DNA of 64,000 nucleotides, from the NCBI GenBank assembly GCA_050954785.1, contig JBPBQO010000155.1:1-64000 (forward strand). The letters are read 5' to 3'. This DNA comes from Lichenicola sp050954785 (lineage in GTDB: Bacteria; Pseudomonadota; Alphaproteobacteria; Acetobacterales; Acetobacteraceae). Within the stretch, counting starts at the first letter, position 1. The number at the start of each line of letters is the position of its first letter. The translations under genes were made by a program, and so were the position numbers. Under the pieces are notes generated by a model. That model was not told the DNA's origin, did no database searches, and saw nothing but the letters and a program-made list of their open reading frames with translations. This document shows positions 1 through 9,725 of the stretch, piece by piece.

Positions 1-1
1 G

Positions 2-184
2 CCCATGGTTAATGCCGGCCGGCCGGACGTGAAGGTGCTCGATGACGGTTGGACAGCCGTCACCCGCGACCGCAGCCTGTCTGCGCAATTCGAGCATATG
101 ATCGGCGTGACCGAGGAGGGCTGCGAAATATTCACCCTGTCGCCTGCGGGCCTGAACAAGCCGCCATACGCGAACGCTGCGTGA
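2..184 (+). CDS. map: Methionine aminopeptidase, C-terminal end (partial)
   Basis: The window opens inside this gene; only the last 60 codons are present, so the 5' part lies before base 1. The frame reads PMVNAGRPDVKVL..., the C-terminal block of type I methionine aminopeptidase, which removes the initiator methionine from new proteins. The segment carries the conserved TRDRSLSAQFEH stretch, including the metal-ligand glutamate region and the closing GVTEEGCEIFTLSP. Its TGA stop overlaps the GTG start of the next gene by four bases (GTGA), which suggests translational coupling to the gamma-glutamyltransferase gene. Confidence 0.85.
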   Translation, partial: PMVNAGRPDVKVLDDGWTAVTRDRSLSAQFEHMIGVTEEGCEIFTLSPAGLNKPPYANAA

Positions 185-2040
185 CGCGCTCATCGTTTTC
201 CGCGGCGGTTGCGCTGGCGGCATCGTTGGCGGTAGCGCCGATCCTTCCGGCCATGGCCCAGTCTGGGGCCCAGTCTGTGCCCCAGTCTGGCAGCTCGGCC
301 GGCGCTGCCGTCGGGGCCAAGGCCGGAGCCTGGGAAGGTGCCCCGGATCCGCTTGCATTCGGTCCGGCCTCGCATGCGGGGCATCCGGTTCCGGTGTTCG
401 GCCAGCATGGGATGGTTGTAACGGCGCATGCAGTGGCGTCGGAGGTCGGGGCAAAAATCCTGGCCAAGGGCGGCAATGCGATCGATGCGGCGGTCGCGGT
501 CGCCTACGCGCTCGCGGTGGTCTATCCGGCGGCGGGCAATCTCGGAGGCGGTGGGTTCATGACCCTGCGCCAGCCGGACGGAACAGCGCTGTTCCTCGAT
601 TTCCGCGAGCATGCGCCGCTGGCCGCTACCGAAACGATGTACCAGGACGCCCAGGGCAACGTCGTGCCGGGCCTGTCCGAAGATGGCTGGAAAGCCGTCG
701 GCATACCCGGCACCGTTGCCGGCATGGACGAGGCGCTGACACGCTGGGGTCATCTGAAACGTGCGGTGGTGATGGCGCCGGCGATCAAGCTGGCACGCGA
801 CGGCTATGTTCTCGGCGCCGGCGACGTGATGCTGCTGCATACCGGCACCGCCGGGTTTGCCCGCGATCCCGACGCCGCGCGTATCTTCCTGCGTCAGGAC
901 GGCACTCCGTATCAGGTCGGCGACCGGCTGGTGCAGTCCGATCTGGCGCATACGCTCGAACAGATCAGCACGCACGGAGCGACCGCTTTCTATCGTGGGC
1001 CGATTGCCGCCGAGATCGTGGCTGCCAGCCGGAAGGGCGGCGGCATCATCGAGCAGGACGATCTCACCCGGTATCACACCCGCACCCTGGCCCCGGTCAC
1101 CTGCACCTATCGCGGCTACACGGTCGACACGGCACCGCCCCCCAGCGGTGGCGGCGTTGCGCTGTGCGAGATCCTCAACATCCTGGATGGCGACGACCTG
1201 CACGGGCTGGGCCTGCGCAGTGTGGCCGGCGTACAGCGGCAGGTCGAGGCCATGCGGCACGCCTATTCCGACCGGCAGAACCTGGGCGACCCGGCATTCG
1301 TGACCGATCCCGTAGCCCGGCTGATCGACCCCGCCTACGCAGCCGAAATCAGGAAGGACACGCCTACCGACCATGCCACCGCGTCGGCCAGCCTGGTTCC
1401 GCTCGATGCCAAGCCGGCCGAGAAGGCCGAGACGACCCACTTCTCGATCATCGACCGCCAGGGCAGGGCGGTATCGATGACCTACACACTGAACGGCTGG
1501 TTCGGCGCCAAGGTCGTCGCCGGTCGCACCGGCGTCATGATGAACGACGAGATGGACGATTTCGCCACCAAGCCGGGCTCGCCCAACATGTACGGGCTGG
1601 TCGGATCGAAGGCCAACGCGGTCGCACCCGGCAAGACGCCGCTTTCCTCGATGTCGCCGACCATCCTGTCCAGGAACGGCAAGGTGGTGATGGTGATCGG
1701 CAGTCCGGGCGGCTCGCGCATCCCGACCATCACCCTGGAGGCGATCCTGGCCGTGGTGGATGGCGGGCAGACCATCGCCGACGCCGTGAACATGCCGCGT
1801 ATCCACGAGCAGTGGACGCCCGATACGATCGAGGCCGAGGCCGGCGCGCTCTCGCCCGATGTGGTGAGCCGGCTCCAGGCCATGGGCTACACGATCAAGC
1901 AGCACGAGAACTGGGGTGCTGCCGAGGGCATCCTGGTCGGTGGACCGTCTCTGAACCAGGCCGGTCCGAACGGGACATCGCCGGGCTACTATGGCGGGCT
2001 CGACCTTCGTCATCCCGGCGGCGCCGCCGTCGGCTACTGA
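181..2040 (+). CDS. ggt: Gamma-glutamyltransferase (secreted)
   Basis: N-terminal-nucleophile enzyme that cleaves or transfers the gamma-glutamyl group of glutathione and related peptides in the periplasm. A GTG start at 181 overlaps the upstream stop and gives a typical signal peptide ending near PAMAQ; longer open reading to base 49 is rejected because it runs through map. The protein is 619 aa. The maturation and catalytic threonine is the first Thr of TTHFS (Thr418). Downstream are NDEMDDF, LSSMSPT and GSPGGSRI, which form the substrate pocket and oxyanion region. The large chain (residues about 40-417) and small chain (418-619) have normal proportions, so it is expected to be active. It converges on the terC-like gene with a terminator hairpin between. 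Confidence 0.93.
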   Translation: MTRSSFSAAVALAASLAVAPILPAMAQSGAQSVPQSGSSAGAAVGAKAGAWEGAPDPLAFGPASHAGHPVPVFGQHGMVVTAHAVASEVGAKILAKGGNAIDAAVAVAYALAVVYPAAGNLGGGGFMTLRQPDGTALFLDFREHAPLAATETMYQDAQGNVVPGLSEDGWKAVGIPGTVAGMDEALTRWGHLKRAVVMAPAIKLARDGYVLGAGDVMLLHTGTAGFARDPDAARIFLRQDGTPYQVGDRLVQSDLAHTLEQISTHGATAFYRGPIAAEIVAASRKGGGIIEQDDLTRYHTRTLAPVTCTYRGYTVDTAPPPSGGGVALCEILNILDGDDLHGLGLRSVAGVQRQVEAMRHAYSDRQNLGDPAFVTDPVARLIDPAYAAEIRKDTPTDHATASASLVPLDAKPAEKAETTHFSIIDRQGRAVSMTYTLNGWFGAKVVAGRTGVMMNDEMDDFATKPGSPNMYGLVGSKANAVAPGKTPLSSMSPTILSRNGKVVMVIGSPGGSRIPTITLEAILAVVDGGQTIADAVNMPRIHEQWTPDTIEAEAGALSPDVVSRLQAMGYTIKQHENWGAAEGILVGGPSLNQAGPNGTSPGYYGGLDLRHPGGAAVGY

Positions 2041-2047
2041 GCCAGTA

Positions 2048-2075
2048 CGGTTTCGGTATCGCAGCGCCGAAACCG
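2048..2075. terminator. Terminator hairpin between converging genes
   Basis: Nine-base perfect inverted repeat CGGTTTCGG / CCGAAACCG with a 10-base loop, in the 42 bases between the stops of ggt and the terC-like gene. It lacks a clear T-run, so it is inferred from position and symmetry. Confidence 0.55.
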
Positions 2076-2082
2076 CATCTGC

Positions 2083-2703
2083 TCACCTCATATGGCGCAG
2101 CACGTCGTGGCTGCCCTTGAAGATCAGCTCGATCGAGACACCGAGTACGATCAGCAGTCCGATCCAGGCGATCCAGCGGTAGCGCTCCAGCAGTTTCGCC
2201 ACGATGGTCGCCGCCGCTCCCATCAGGAGTACCGAAGCTGCCAGGCCGGTCACGAGCACCCAGACATGCTGGCCCGCTGCTCCCGCCACGGCGAGCACGT
2301 TGTCCAGGCTCATCGACAGGTCGGCGAGGACGATCCGCACGATGGCCCGGCGCATCGCCCCCGGCTCCATCCGCTCGACGGCAGCGGAATCGTGGCCTGC
2401 CCGGATCTGGCTGCGCAGTTCGCGATACATGCGCCAGCACACCCAGAGCAGCAGCAGCCCGCCGGCCAACATCAGGCCGACGACCGCCAGCAGCTTCATC
2501 GCCACGGTCGCCATGGCGATACGGATGACCGTCGCGGCGGCGATCCCGAACAGCATTGCCCGCTTCCGCTCGCGCGCCGGCAGTCCCATTACCGCCAGCC
2601 CGACGACGACTGCATTGTCGCCGGCCAGGGTGATGTCGATTACCAGGACCTGCAGCAGATCGAGCAGTTGCGGCAGCAGGTGATGCGGGATCGGCATAGG
2701 CAC
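2083..2703 (-). CDS. TerC/YjbE-family integral membrane protein
   Basis: A 206-aa hydrophobic protein with about six or seven membrane segments. It has the two family acidic motifs: GDNAVVVGLA in the first helix and LDNVLAVAG in the middle (about residue 125). TerC-family proteins are linked to manganese export or to metal loading of secreted enzymes; the substrate here cannot be read from sequence. Members are often preceded by a yybP-ykoY manganese riboswitch, but I see no such fold in the 100 bases between this start and purB. The two genes are divergent and share that short region. Confidence 0.85.
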   Translation of the reverse strand: MPMPIPHHLLPQLLDLLQVLVIDITLAGDNAVVVGLAVMGLPARERKRAMLFGIAAATVIRIAMATVAMKLLAVVGLMLAGGLLLLWVCWRMYRELRSQIRAGHDSAAVERMEPGAMRRAIVRIVLADLSMSLDNVLAVAGAAGQHVWVLVTGLAASVLLMGAAATIVAKLLERYRWIAWIGLLIVLGVSIELIFKGSHDVLRHMR

Positions 2704-2803
2704 TCCGAGCGTTCGCGCCTGCTAAAGCGGCGCCGAACGTGCTTAAAGCCATTCCCAAGCCAGCATAAGCGCTGAAATTTTACAGCAACAAGGTGTCCTC
2801 CTC

Positions 2804-4159
2804 ATGGTCCCACGCTACACACGCCCGGCGATGGCCGCGATTTGGGCGCCTGCCAACCGCTACCGCATCTGGTTCGAAATCGAGGCGCTCGCGGCCGAGG
2901 GCATGGCCCGGCTGGGCGAAGTTCCCGAGCAGGCGGCCCGCGACATTCGCACCAGGGGCGACGCGGCACTCGCCGCATTCTCGGACGAGGATCTGGCCCG
3001 TATCGATGCGATCGAGGCCGAGACCCGTCACGACGTCATCGCCTTCCTGACCTGGCTGGCTGAAAAGATCGGGCCGGAAAGCCGGTTCGTGCATCTCGGC
3101 ATGACCTCGTCGGACGTGCTGGACACCTGCTTCGCGGTCCAATTGACCCAGGCGGCGGATCTGTTGCTGGAGGATGTCGATGCGGTGCTGGCGGCGTTGA
3201 AGCGTCGCGCGTTCGAGCACAAGCACACCCTCACCATCGGCCGCAGCCACGCCATCCATGCCGAGCCGACCAGCTTCGGCCTGAAGCTTGCCGGCCACTA
3301 CGCCGAGTTCGCCCGCAACCGTGAGCGGCTGGTCGTGGCGCGGGCCGAGATCGCCACCTGCGCGATTTCCGGCGCGGTCGGGACGTTCGCGCATGTCGAT
3401 CCGCGTGTGGAGGAGTTCGTGGCCGAGCGTCTCGGCCTTACTCCGGAACCCGTCTCGACCCAGGTGATCCCGCGCGACCGACATGCGGCGTTCTTCTGCA
3501 CGCTGGCCGTCATCGCCAGCGGGATCGAGCGGCTCGCGGTCGAGGTCCGGCACCTGCAGCGCTCCGAGGTGCGCGAGGTCGAGGAGTTCTTCCATCCTGG
3601 CCAGAAGGGCAGCTCGGCCATGCCGCACAAGCGCAACCCGGTGCTGTCCGAGAACCTGACCGGCCTGGCCCGGCTGGTACGCAGCCATGTGGTGCCGGCG
3701 CTGGAGAACGTGGCGCTGTGGCACGAGCGCGACATCAGCCACTCGTCGGTCGAGCGCAATATCGGTCCTGACGCGACGCTTGGGCTGGACTTCGCGCTGT
3801 TCCGCCTCGCCGGCATGATGGAAAAGCTGATGATCTATCCCGAGCAGATGCTGGCCAACCTCGAGAGCCTCGGCGGCGTGGTGCACTCAGGCGAAGTGCT
3901 GCTTGAGCTGGCGCGCGCCGGCATCCTGCGTGAGGACGCGTACCGGATCGTGCAGCGCAACGCGATGGCCACCTGGACCACGCTTGGAACCGACGCGTCG
4001 CGCAGCTTCAGGCAGAACCTGGATGCCGACCCGGAGGTCGCGGGACGGGTTTCGGCGGAGGTGCTGGATCGTGCTACGAACGCGATGCGACACCTGTCCG
4101 CGCTCGATGCGAGCTTCGTCCGTGTATTCGGCGAGCCTGGTCCAGCCTTGGCGGGCTGA
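2804..4159 (+). CDS. purB: Adenylosuccinate lyase
   Basis: Fumarase/aspartase-superfamily enzyme acting twice in purine synthesis: it splits fumarate from SAICAR and from adenylosuccinate. The 451-aa length is normal for the short bacterial form. The superfamily signature GSSAMPHKRNP (residues 269-279) holds the mobile catalytic serine loop, and the catalytic histidine lies in GRSHAIHAEPTSFG (His149). The start ATG is preceded by AAGG at a rather long distance. It is not adjacent to the purC-purL operon but lies just upstream on the same strand. Confidence 0.95.
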   Translation: MVPRYTRPAMAAIWAPANRYRIWFEIEALAAEGMARLGEVPEQAARDIRTRGDAALAAFSDEDLARIDAIEAETRHDVIAFLTWLAEKIGPESRFVHLGMTSSDVLDTCFAVQLTQAADLLLEDVDAVLAALKRRAFEHKHTLTIGRSHAIHAEPTSFGLKLAGHYAEFARNRERLVVARAEIATCAISGAVGTFAHVDPRVEEFVAERLGLTPEPVSTQVIPRDRHAAFFCTLAVIASGIERLAVEVRHLQRSEVREVEEFFHPGQKGSSAMPHKRNPVLSENLTGLARLVRSHVVPALENVALWHERDISHSSVERNIGPDATLGLDFALFRLAGMMEKLMIYPEQMLANLESLGGVVHSGEVLLELARAGILREDAYRIVQRNAMATWTTLGTDASRSFRQNLDADPEVAGRVSAEVLDRATNAMRHLSALDASFVRVFGEPGPALAG

Positions 4160-4291
4160 ACCGTCAGGCCGCGTCGGCGAGGATTGTCTCGTACGCCGCG
4201 CCATTGACACGATATAGCGTCCATGTCGCAGTGCGGCATTAATTGTGTTCAGGCCGCAGTCCGTAGCTGCTGGGTTCAGGTTCCGTTCATC

Positions 4292-5029
4292 GTGTGCACT
4301 GTTATTATTTCGACAACTCCCGGCGAAACCTGGCCATTGCTTCTTGCGGCCAATCGCGACGAACGGCTCGACCGACCTTGGGAATCGCCTGGCCGCTACT
4401 GGCCCGAGTATCCCGGCGTGATCGGACCGCGGGATGTACCTGGCGGCGGCACGTGGCTGGCGATCAGCGACAGCGGCGTGGTTGCGGCAGTTCTGAATCG
4501 TGTCGGTAGCCTCGGCCCTGCTCCAGGCAAACGCTCGAGAGGTGAATTGCCGCTATTTGCAGTCGCCGAAGCGACTGCGGAAGCGGCGGTCCAGGCGTTG
4601 GTCGCGACGGACGCCGGCCGCTACCGTTCCTATAATATGATCATCGCCGACCGCGAACGAGCCTACTATCTATGTGGTCTCGGCTATGGCCACCCGGAAA
4701 TCACGCCGCTCGAGCCGGGACTGCACATGGTCGCGACCGCCGGCCCCGACGACATGACGATCCCGCGCATCTCGCGTCACCTGCCCCGTTTCCAGACGGC
4801 GATACGACCGGTTCCACCCGACTGGGGAAGCTGGACCGGATTGCTTGCGGATCGCTCGTTGCCGGCCGGCAGCGAACTTAATATCCCGCCCCGCTCGGGT
4901 TTCGGCACCAGCAACGCCTCGCTTATTGGGCTGCCGGCCGATCGCGACACGGAAGCCAACTGGATGTTCGCTGCCGGACCGCCGGATCGAATGCCATTCG
5001 AGTCGATCTCGTTCGCCAAGGCCGGCTGA
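4292..5029 (+). CDS. NRDE family protein (TANGO2-like)
   Basis: A GTG start at 4292 is chosen because it puts Cys at position 2 (MCTVII), as in NRDE/TANGO2 proteins, where this cysteine is the presumed N-terminal nucleophile; an upstream ATG at 4223 would add 23 residues not seen in the family. The protein is 245 aa, with the namesake AANRDERLDRPW motif about 20 residues in, followed by GPRDVPGGGTWLAI and NRVGS. The biochemical role is unsettled: the family fold is that of Ntn hydrolases, and TANGO2 has been linked to heme or lipid handling. It is cytoplasmic here, as no signal peptide is seen. It sits between purB and purC but has its own spacing. Confidence 0.82.
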   Translation: MCTVIISTTPGETWPLLLAANRDERLDRPWESPGRYWPEYPGVIGPRDVPGGGTWLAISDSGVVAAVLNRVGSLGPAPGKRSRGELPLFAVAEATAEAAVQALVATDAGRYRSYNMIIADRERAYYLCGLGYGHPEITPLEPGLHMVATAGPDDMTIPRISRHLPRFQTAIRPVPPDWGSWTGLLADRSLPAGSELNIPPRSGFGTSNASLIGLPADRDTEANWMFAAGPPDRMPFESISFAKAG

Positions 5030-5137
5030 ACAGGCTGGCGCGGCCGCAGAGATGCGGCTGTATCATCGCGTCTCGGACGCTGCTATACCGCGCCCGCACC
5101 GCCTGAGCAGGCGCGTCCAGACCGTATAAGGACAGTC

Positions 5138-5898
<761 letters not shown>

Positions 5899-5902
<4 letters not shown>

Positions 5903-6141
5903 AGGTTCGCGTCACCGTCATGCTCAAGGACGGGGTCCTGGATCCGCCGGGCAAGGCGATCGGGCATGCGCTGCATACTCTCGGCTTTCCCAATGTCGGC
6001 ACGGTCCGCGCCGGTCGCGTGATCGAGCTTGAGCTGGACGAGACTGACCCTGCCGTGGCCAGGACGCAGGCAGACCAGATGGGCCGCAAGCTGCTGGCCA
6101 ATCTGGTGATCGAAACCTTCACCACCGAGGTAGTCGGATGA
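5899..6141 (+). CDS. purS: Phosphoribosylformylglycinamidine synthase subunit PurS
   Basis: Small (80 aa) structural subunit that bridges the PurL and PurQ subunits of FGAM synthase. The start is a GTG overlapping the purC stop (GTGA), giving the usual beginning KVRVTVMLKDGVLDPPGKAI and the conserved HTLGFPNVGTVRAGR. The presence of purS fits the short, three-subunit FGAM synthase seen here. Its stop overlaps the ATG of the following secreted protein gene by four bases. Confidence 0.95.
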
Positions 6142-6539
6142 ACAAGCTCAACACGACGCTGCTGCTGGCCGCGATCGGGTTCGCCGGCGTCGCGGGCAAC
6201 ACCACAGGCGCTCAGGCGCAGCGGCTGAGTGCGATGCAGGCCTCCAAGTTCTTCCAGGCCTGCCAGTCGCGCGGCGGACAGACCGTTTGCGATGCCTACA
6301 TCAGCGGCTTGTCCGATGGCGTGACGCTCAGCGAAAGCAGCGTCGGCAAGGGCTCCGATGGAAAACCTCTGGTGATACCGGCGATCTGCGTGCCGCCGAC
6401 GTCCGGCGCCGCGCTGCGCTCCAAGGTGATGGGCTGGCTGTCGTCCCACACCGACAGGCTGAAGGGCGATGTCGGTCCGGCAGTGCATGACGCCCTCCTG
6501 GACCTGTATCCCTGCCATGCGGGTGCAGCCAAGGAATGA
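6138..6539 (+). CDS. Secreted Rap1a/Tai-like small protein inside the pur operon
   Basis: A 133-aa protein with a clear signal peptide (hydrophobic residues 8-20, cleavage near AQA) and a mature part resembling the Rap1a/Tai immunity-protein domain: a first Cys in FFQACQS, then VCDAYISGLSDG, CVPP, a WLSSHTD segment and a terminal DLYPC, four cysteines that could form two disulfides in the periplasm. In characterised cases this fold neutralises type VI secretion cell-wall amidases; many proteobacterial homologues have no known partner. It overlaps purS and purQ by four bases at each end, so it is translated with the purine enzymes although it must act outside the cytoplasm. No effector gene is in the window. 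The fold assignment is by pattern and moderate. Confidence 0.7.
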   Translation: MNKLNTTLLLAAIGFAGVAGNTTGAQAQRLSAMQASKFFQACQSRGGQTVCDAYISGLSDGVTLSESSVGKGSDGKPLVIPAICVPPTSGAALRSKVMGWLSSHTDRLKGDVGPAVHDALLDLYPCHAGAAKE

Positions 6540-7219
6540 AGGCCGGGATTGTCGTCTTTCCCGGCACCAACCGGGAGCGCGACATGGCGATCGCGTTGAA
6601 GGCTGCGTCCGGGCGTGCGCCGGTGATGCTCTGGCACCGGGACACCGAGCTGCCGTCGCTCGACCTGGTGGTGCTTCCGGGCGGGTTCAGCCATGGCGAC
6701 TATCTGCGCTCCGGCGCGATGGCGGCGCATGCGCCGATCATGACCGCGGTGCGTGCATTCGCTGCCGCGGGAGGCCATGTGCTTGGCGTCTGCAACGGTT
6801 TCCAGATTCTGACCGAGGCGCAGATGCTGCCCGGCGCATTGCTGCGCAATGCCGGAATGCGCTTCCTGTCGCATGACTGCACGCTACGAGTGGAGCGTGG
6901 CGACACCGCCTTTACGCGCGGCTGGCGGAAGGGCGACTTGTTTCGGGCACCCCTGGCGCATGGCGACGGCAACTACGCCGCCGATGCGGACACGCTGGAC
7001 CGGCTCGAAGGGGAGGGCCTCGTGGCCTTCCGCTATGCCGATGCCGATGGTTCGGAACGCAATCCGAACGGCAGTGCACGATCGATCGCCGGCGTGTTCA
7101 GCGAGAATTTACGGGTATGCGGCCTGATGCCCCACCCCGAGGATCTGGTCGACCCGCTGATGGGCGGGATCGATGGCAGACCGTTGTTCGACGGTCTGGT
7201 CGAGGCGTTCGTCCAGTGA
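6536..7219 (+). CDS. purQ: FGAM synthase, glutaminase subunit PurQ
   Basis: Class I glutamine amidotransferase subunit supplying ammonia to PurL. The protein is 227 aa. The nucleophilic cysteine lies in GVCNGFQILTE (about residue 87), and the catalytic His/Glu pair in LMPHPED near the C-terminus. The N-terminus GIVVFPGTNRERDM is diagnostic. The ATG overlaps the preceding stop (ATGA) and the TGA overlaps the GTG of purL, so the chain remains coupled despite the inserted gene. Confidence 0.96.
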   Translation: MKAGIVVFPGTNRERDMAIALKAASGRAPVMLWHRDTELPSLDLVVLPGGFSHGDYLRSGAMAAHAPIMTAVRAFAAAGGHVLGVCNGFQILTEAQMLPGALLRNAGMRFLSHDCTLRVERGDTAFTRGWRKGDLFRAPLAHGDGNYAADADTLDRLEGEGLVAFRYADADGSERNPNGSARSIAGVFSENLRVCGLMPHPEDLVDPLMGGIDGRPLFDGLVEAFVQ

Positions 7220-9435
7220 GCGCGCCTCGTCCCCCTTCCGAGCGTATCGTCGACCAGGGCCTGGCCCGCGAGTTCGGCCTGACCGCCGAGGAATATGGCC
7301 GGGTGCTGGCCATCATGGGCCGCACGCCCAGCTTCACCGAGCTCGGCATCTTCTCGGTCATGTGGTCCGAGCATTGTTCCTATAAATCCTCCCGCGTCTG
7401 GCTGAAAACGCTGCCGACTACGGCACCCTGGGTCATCCACGGACCGGGCGAGAATGCCGGCGTGGTGGATATCGGTCAGGGCCTGGCCGCCATCTTCAAG
7501 ATGGAGAGCCACAACCATCCAAGCTTCATCGAGCCGTTTCAGGGTGCCGCGACCGGCGTCGGGGGCATCCTGCGCGACGTGTTCACCATGGGCGCGCGGC
7601 CGATCGCCAACCTGAATGCGCTGCGCTTCGGTTCCCCCGAGAACCCAAACACCCGTCGCATCGTCGATGGCGTGGTGCGCGGCATCGGCGGCTACGGCAA
7701 CTGCGTCGGCGTGCCGACCGTGGGCGGCGAGATCAATTTCCATCCTTCCTACGACGGGAACCCGCTGGTCAACGCGATGACCGTGGGCGTCGCACGGCAG
7801 GACCGGATTTTTCTGTCGGCCGCCGCCGGTATCGGTAATCCGGTGATCTATGTTGGTAGCCGCACCGGCCGCGACGGCATCCATGGCGCCACCATGGCAT
7901 CCGCCGAATTCGCCGAGGATGCCGAGTCCAAGCGTCCGACGGTGCAGGTCGGCGACCCGTTCGTCGAGAAGCTGCTGATCGAGGCCTGCCTCGAGCTGAT
8001 GGCAACCGACGCGATCGTGGCGATCCAGGACATGGGTGCTGCCGGACTGACTTCGTCCGCGGTCGAGATGGCGGGCAAGGGCGGAGTCGGCATCGATCTC
8101 GACCTGGACCAGGTGCCGCAGCGCGAGACCGGCATGTCGGCCTACGAAATGATGTTGTCCGAGAGCCAGGAGCGCATGCTGATCGTGATCCGGCCGGACC
8201 GGACCGATATCGCGCGGGCGATCTTCGACAAGTGGGAACTCGATTTCGCGATCATCGGCCATCTGACCGACACCGGGCGCATCGTCGTCCGGCACCAGGG
8301 CATGGTCGAGGCCGACATTGCGCTGGCACCGCTCGCCGACGAGGCGCCGCTCTATAACCGTCCGACCGCACCGAGCCCGGCCCCCGAACCGCTCGGTGCC
8401 ATTTCCGATCCGATCGGCATCGAGGGCGCGCTGATCCGGCTGATCGGCTGTCCCGACATCGCGTCGCGTGCCTGGGTCTGGGACCAGTACGACAGCACCG
8501 TCGGCGGCCAGACCGTCAGGCGGCCCGGTGCCGCCGACGCTGCCGTGGTGCAGGTCGAGGGCACCACGATCGGACTCGCGCTCACCACCGACTGTACGCC
8601 GCGCTATGTCGCGGCCGATGCAAGGCTCGGCGGCGCGCAGGCGGTGGTGGAAGCCTGGCGCAATCTGACGGCTGTCGGCGCACGTCCGCTGGCGGTGACC
8701 GACAACCTCAATTTCGGCAATCCCGAGAAGCCCGAAGTGATGGGCCAGTTCGCGGACGCGATCGCCGGCATGGGCGAGGCCTGCCGTGCGCTCGACTTTC
8801 CGGTCGTGAGCGGCAACGTCTCGCTCTACAATGAGACCCGCACTCCGGACGGTTCTACCATCGCGATCCTGCCGACGCCGGCGATCGGCGGCCTCGGCGT
8901 GCTCGAGGATGCGAGCCAGGCGATCGGCCTCGGCCTGAAGCCCGACCTCGACGTAGTGCTGCTCGGCCGCACGGAAGGCGCGCTGGGCCAGTCGTTGTGG
9001 CTGCGCGAGATCCATGGGCGCGAGGCTGGTCCGCCACCGCCGCTGGATCTTGTCGCCGAGCGCCGCACCGGCGACTTCGTCCGGGCCCGTATTCTGTCCG
9101 GCACTGTGGTGGCCTGTCACGATCTGTCCGATGGCGGATTGCTGGTCGGCCTCGCCGAAATGGCGATGGCAGGTGGTACCGGCGTCAAGCTGGATGTGCC
9201 GCAATCGGGAATGCCTCCTTGCGCCTACTGGTTCGGCGAGGACCAGGGCCGCTATGTGCTGGCGGTGACGGACGGTGCTGCGCTCATCGAGGCGGCCCGG
9301 CGTGGCGGCATCGAAGGCCGGCTACTCGGCCGATCCGGCGGAGACGGTTTGACTTTGCCCAGCGGCGCCACAATATCACTGGCAAGGCTTCGCACGACCC
9401 ATCAGGCGTTCTTTCCTGCCTTGATGGACCGGTGA
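7216..9435 (+). CDS. purL: FGAM synthase, synthetase subunit PurL
   Basis: ATP-dependent amination of FGAR to FGAM. The 739-aa length is that of the short PurL that works with PurS and PurQ. The GTG start overlapping the purQ stop gives VSAPRPPSERIVDQGLAREF; a longer frame to 7117 lies inside purQ and is rejected. Family blocks include TELGIFSVMWSEHCSYKSSR, the metal and substrate segment ESHNHPS, GVGGILRDVFTMGARP and the ATP-grip-like SGGNVS-type region at VVSGNVSLYNET. It is the last purine gene of the operon; bolA and grxD follow at short distances. Confidence 0.96.
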   Translation: MSAPRPPSERIVDQGLAREFGLTAEEYGRVLAIMGRTPSFTELGIFSVMWSEHCSYKSSRVWLKTLPTTAPWVIHGPGENAGVVDIGQGLAAIFKMESHNHPSFIEPFQGAATGVGGILRDVFTMGARPIANLNALRFGSPENPNTRRIVDGVVRGIGGYGNCVGVPTVGGEINFHPSYDGNPLVNAMTVGVARQDRIFLSAAAGIGNPVIYVGSRTGRDGIHGATMASAEFAEDAESKRPTVQVGDPFVEKLLIEACLELMATDAIVAIQDMGAAGLTSSAVEMAGKGGVGIDLDLDQVPQRETGMSAYEMMLSESQERMLIVIRPDRTDIARAIFDKWELDFAIIGHLTDTGRIVVRHQGMVEADIALAPLADEAPLYNRPTAPSPAPEPLGAISDPIGIEGALIRLIGCPDIASRAWVWDQYDSTVGGQTVRRPGAADAAVVQVEGTTIGLALTTDCTPRYVAADARLGGAQAVVEAWRNLTAVGARPLAVTDNLNFGNPEKPEVMGQFADAIAGMGEACRALDFPVVSGNVSLYNETRTPDGSTIAILPTPAIGGLGVLEDASQAIGLGLKPDLDVVLLGRTEGALGQSLWLREIHGREAGPPPPLDLVAERRTGDFVRARILSGTVVACHDLSDGGLLVGLAEMAMAGGTGVKLDVPQSGMPPCAYWFGEDQGRYVLAVTDGAALIEAARRGGIEGRLLGRSGGDGLTLPSGATISLARLRTTHQAFFPALMDR

Positions 9436-9463
9436 TCCAAGCCGAAACGGAGATCGTTGTTCC

Positions 9464-9694
9464 ATGCCGATGGCCGCGTCCGAGATCGAGACCCTTATCC
9501 GGGCGTCGCTGCCTGACGCGCAGGTGACGATCGAGGACCTTGCCGGCGACGGCGACCATTATGCGTGCAACGTCGTGAGCGAGGCTTTCCGCGGCCGCTC
9601 ACGGGTGCAGCAGCATCAACTGGTCTATGCGGCACTTGCCGGCCACATGGGCGGTGCACTGCACGCCCTGGCAATCCAGACCAACGCCCCCTGA
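9464..9694 (+). CDS. BolA family protein
   Basis: A 76-aa BolA-type protein (BolA2/IbaG-like size). The core is the KH-like fold with the signature RVQQHQLVYAALAGHMGGALHALAIQT, where the conserved His of the family helps bind a [2Fe-2S] cluster shared with a CGFS glutaredoxin. The next gene encodes exactly such a glutaredoxin, so the pair probably acts in iron-sulfur trafficking or iron sensing. The order purL-bolA-grxD is common in alphaproteobacteria. Confidence 0.9.
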   Translation: MPMAASEIETLIRASLPDAQVTIEDLAGDGDHYACNVVSEAFRGRSRVQQHQLVYAALAGHMGGALHALAIQTNAP

Positions 9695-9725
9695 TTTACC
9701 AGACGCTTTTCCAGGAGCCAGTCCT

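Noticed and set aside
190..2013. A 607-codon minus-strand open frame opposite ggt
   Set aside because: It is antisense to a clear gene, has no recognisable family, and is typical of GC-rich shadow frames.
2704..2803. yybP-ykoY manganese riboswitch before the TerC-like gene
   Set aside because: The conserved loop sequences are absent and the region is only 100 bases shared with the purB promoter.
7033..9204. A 723-codon minus-strand open frame opposite purL
   Set aside because: Mirror of a well-conserved gene; composition (Arg/Asp/Gly/His-rich) is that of an antisense frame.
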